The translations under genes were made by a program, and so were the position numbers. Shown one piece after another: positions 6,381 through 6,900 of a stretch of 6,900 nt of DNA. The stretch lies in contig JAJFML010000201.1 of NCBI GenBank assembly GCA_021772195.1, forward strand, positions 1-6,900, given 5' to 3'. A model generated the notes under the pieces. That model ran no database searches. It was not told the origin of the DNA and saw nothing but the letters and a program-made list of their open reading frames with translations. Within the stretch, counting starts at the first letter, position 1. The number at the start of each line of letters is the position of its first letter. The stretch is from Chlamydiota bacterium (GTDB lineage Bacteria; Chlamydiota; Chlamydiia; Chlamydiales; SM23-39).

Positions 6381-6868
6381 TCCTCTTCGCCCTCGTTTTC
6401 AGAAACTTCTTCATCAGTCTTAGTAGAGCTCATCTCGTGCCAAATTTTTCCTTCAATGAGAGTGCGAAATTGATCCGATGAGATATATTCACCTCTCATC
6501 TGATAGCTTCCATCTTCAGACAACTGATAGGTCTCATAACCTTCAAATTTCAGATCGTTTTCACGAAATTCCCAAGCAATGAGATTTTCATCAAAAACGC
6601 CCGTTCCTACAACTCTTCCAACATTGGGATTTTCCATTTCGATAGAAAATGTTTTCGCACCGAAATCATAAAAGACAAAATCATTTCTCATATTTTCCGA
6701 AAGCCCCTCAATTTTGATATCTTGTACGCACTGAATTTTTCCGGAAAAATCGCGTCCTAAAACTTTCCACGATGTCAGAAAGGTCAAATCCTCTTCCACC
6801 ATGTTTAATACAATCTTTCCTTCACCCATCCACGTACCAGGAGTTAATATAAATCCATCTCTAGACAT
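6377..6868 (-). CDS. Uncharacterised acidic protein, possibly a calycin-like beta-barrel
   Basis: I do not recognise a characterised family. The 163-residue reading has no signal peptide, membrane segment or known catalytic motif. It starts near PGTWMGEGKI (residues 10-19), a Gly-x-Trp-x-Gly pattern, and continues with alternating hydrophobic/polar strands and repeated aromatic residues. This is reminiscent of lipocalin-like (calycin) barrels that bind small ligands, but that is a weak inference. The last ~15 residues are strongly acidic (TDEEVSENEGEEE) and probably disordered. The stop overlaps the lipoprotein start by four bases, so the two proteins are probably made together. The ATG at 6868 is chosen because AGAAGG lies 11 bases upstream. 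However, the frame stays open to the window edge, so a longer N-terminus, perhaps with a signal sequence, cannot be excluded. Confidence 0.75.
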   Translation of the reverse strand: MSRDGFILTPGTWMGEGKIVLNMVEEDLTFLTSWKVLGRDFSGKIQCVQDIKIEGLSENMRNDFVFYDFGAKTFSIEMENPNVGRVVGTGVFDENLIAWEFRENDLKFEGYETYQLSEDGSYQMRGEYISSDQFRTLIEGKIWHEMSSTKTDEEVSENEGEEE

Positions 6869-6879
6869 TAGAACATAAA

Positions 6880-6885
6880 CCTTCT
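6880..6885 (-). promoter_or_regulatory. Putative ribosome-binding site supporting the start at 6868
   Basis: The minus strand reads AGAAGG here, 11 bases before the ATG at 6868. The spacing is slightly long. An ATG at 6876-6874 lies between them in another frame and does not open a useful ORF. This site is the only sequence evidence for the chosen start, since no in-frame stop separates the ATG from the window edge. Confidence 0.4.
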
Positions 6886-6900
6886 GCTGTATATACTTTG

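Noticed and set aside
6886..6896. TGCTGTATATA near the window end is the reverse complement of TATATACAGCA at 2544-2554 in the rpsL leader
   Set aside because: An 11-base match of simple A/T-rich content in 6.9 kb is weak evidence of a shared element; no third copy was noticed.

Overview
The window most likely comes from a member of the Chlamydiae, probably one of the amoeba-associated 'environmental' families rather than Chlamydia itself. I infer this from three things. The ribosomal and elongation-factor proteins read as chlamydial in type. The gene order rpsL-rpsG-fusA-rpsJ has no tuf gene and has rpsJ attached directly behind fusA. A tail-specific protease gene lies divergently just upstream, as I recall for the CT441 (tsp) to CT436 (rpsJ) neighbourhood of C. 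trachomatis. The spacer here holds no counterpart of the small gene (CT440) that I recall between tsp and rpsL there. Base composition looks moderate, with a very AT-rich promoter region. I cannot name the genus from the sequence alone.

Layout from left to right. Positions 1-26 hold the 5' end of a minus-strand tRNA (probably Phe) that runs off the window, with its own recognisable promoter. A 165-base spacer follows, carrying a 15-bp inverted repeat that overlaps the stop codon of the next gene. Positions 192-2228 (minus) encode a periplasmic tail-specific protease (Prc/Tsp, peptidase S41A) with PDZ domain and all catalytic residues. A 380-base divergent spacer contains a ~95-base AT island, a near-consensus promoter for the ribosomal operon and a ~190-base leader for rpsL. 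On the protease side it holds a hairpin that buries the protease ribosome-binding site. Positions 2609-5929 (plus) form the compact str-type operon: S12, S7, EF-G and S10. The operon ends in a strong A-tract/hairpin/T-tract terminator that should work in both directions. On the other side of it two overlapping minus-strand genes converge: an unknown 163-residue protein (6377-6868) and a small BamE/SmpA-like lipoprotein (6024-6380).

How the genes work together: the plus-strand operon supplies two 30S decoding/assembly proteins, the translocase and S10, all needed in ribosome-stoichiometric amounts. This fits one strong promoter, short intergenic gaps and one strong terminator. The flanking minus-strand genes point to the cell envelope: a periplasmic protease on one side and a lipoprotein with a translationally coupled partner on the other.

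I see no CRISPR array, transposase, phage gene, toxin-antitoxin pair or defence system. Most of the window is conserved core genome. The parts worth a second look are regulatory (the protease ribosome-binding-site hairpin, the rpsL leader, the inverted repeat at the protease stop) and the uncharacterised two-gene lipoprotein unit.
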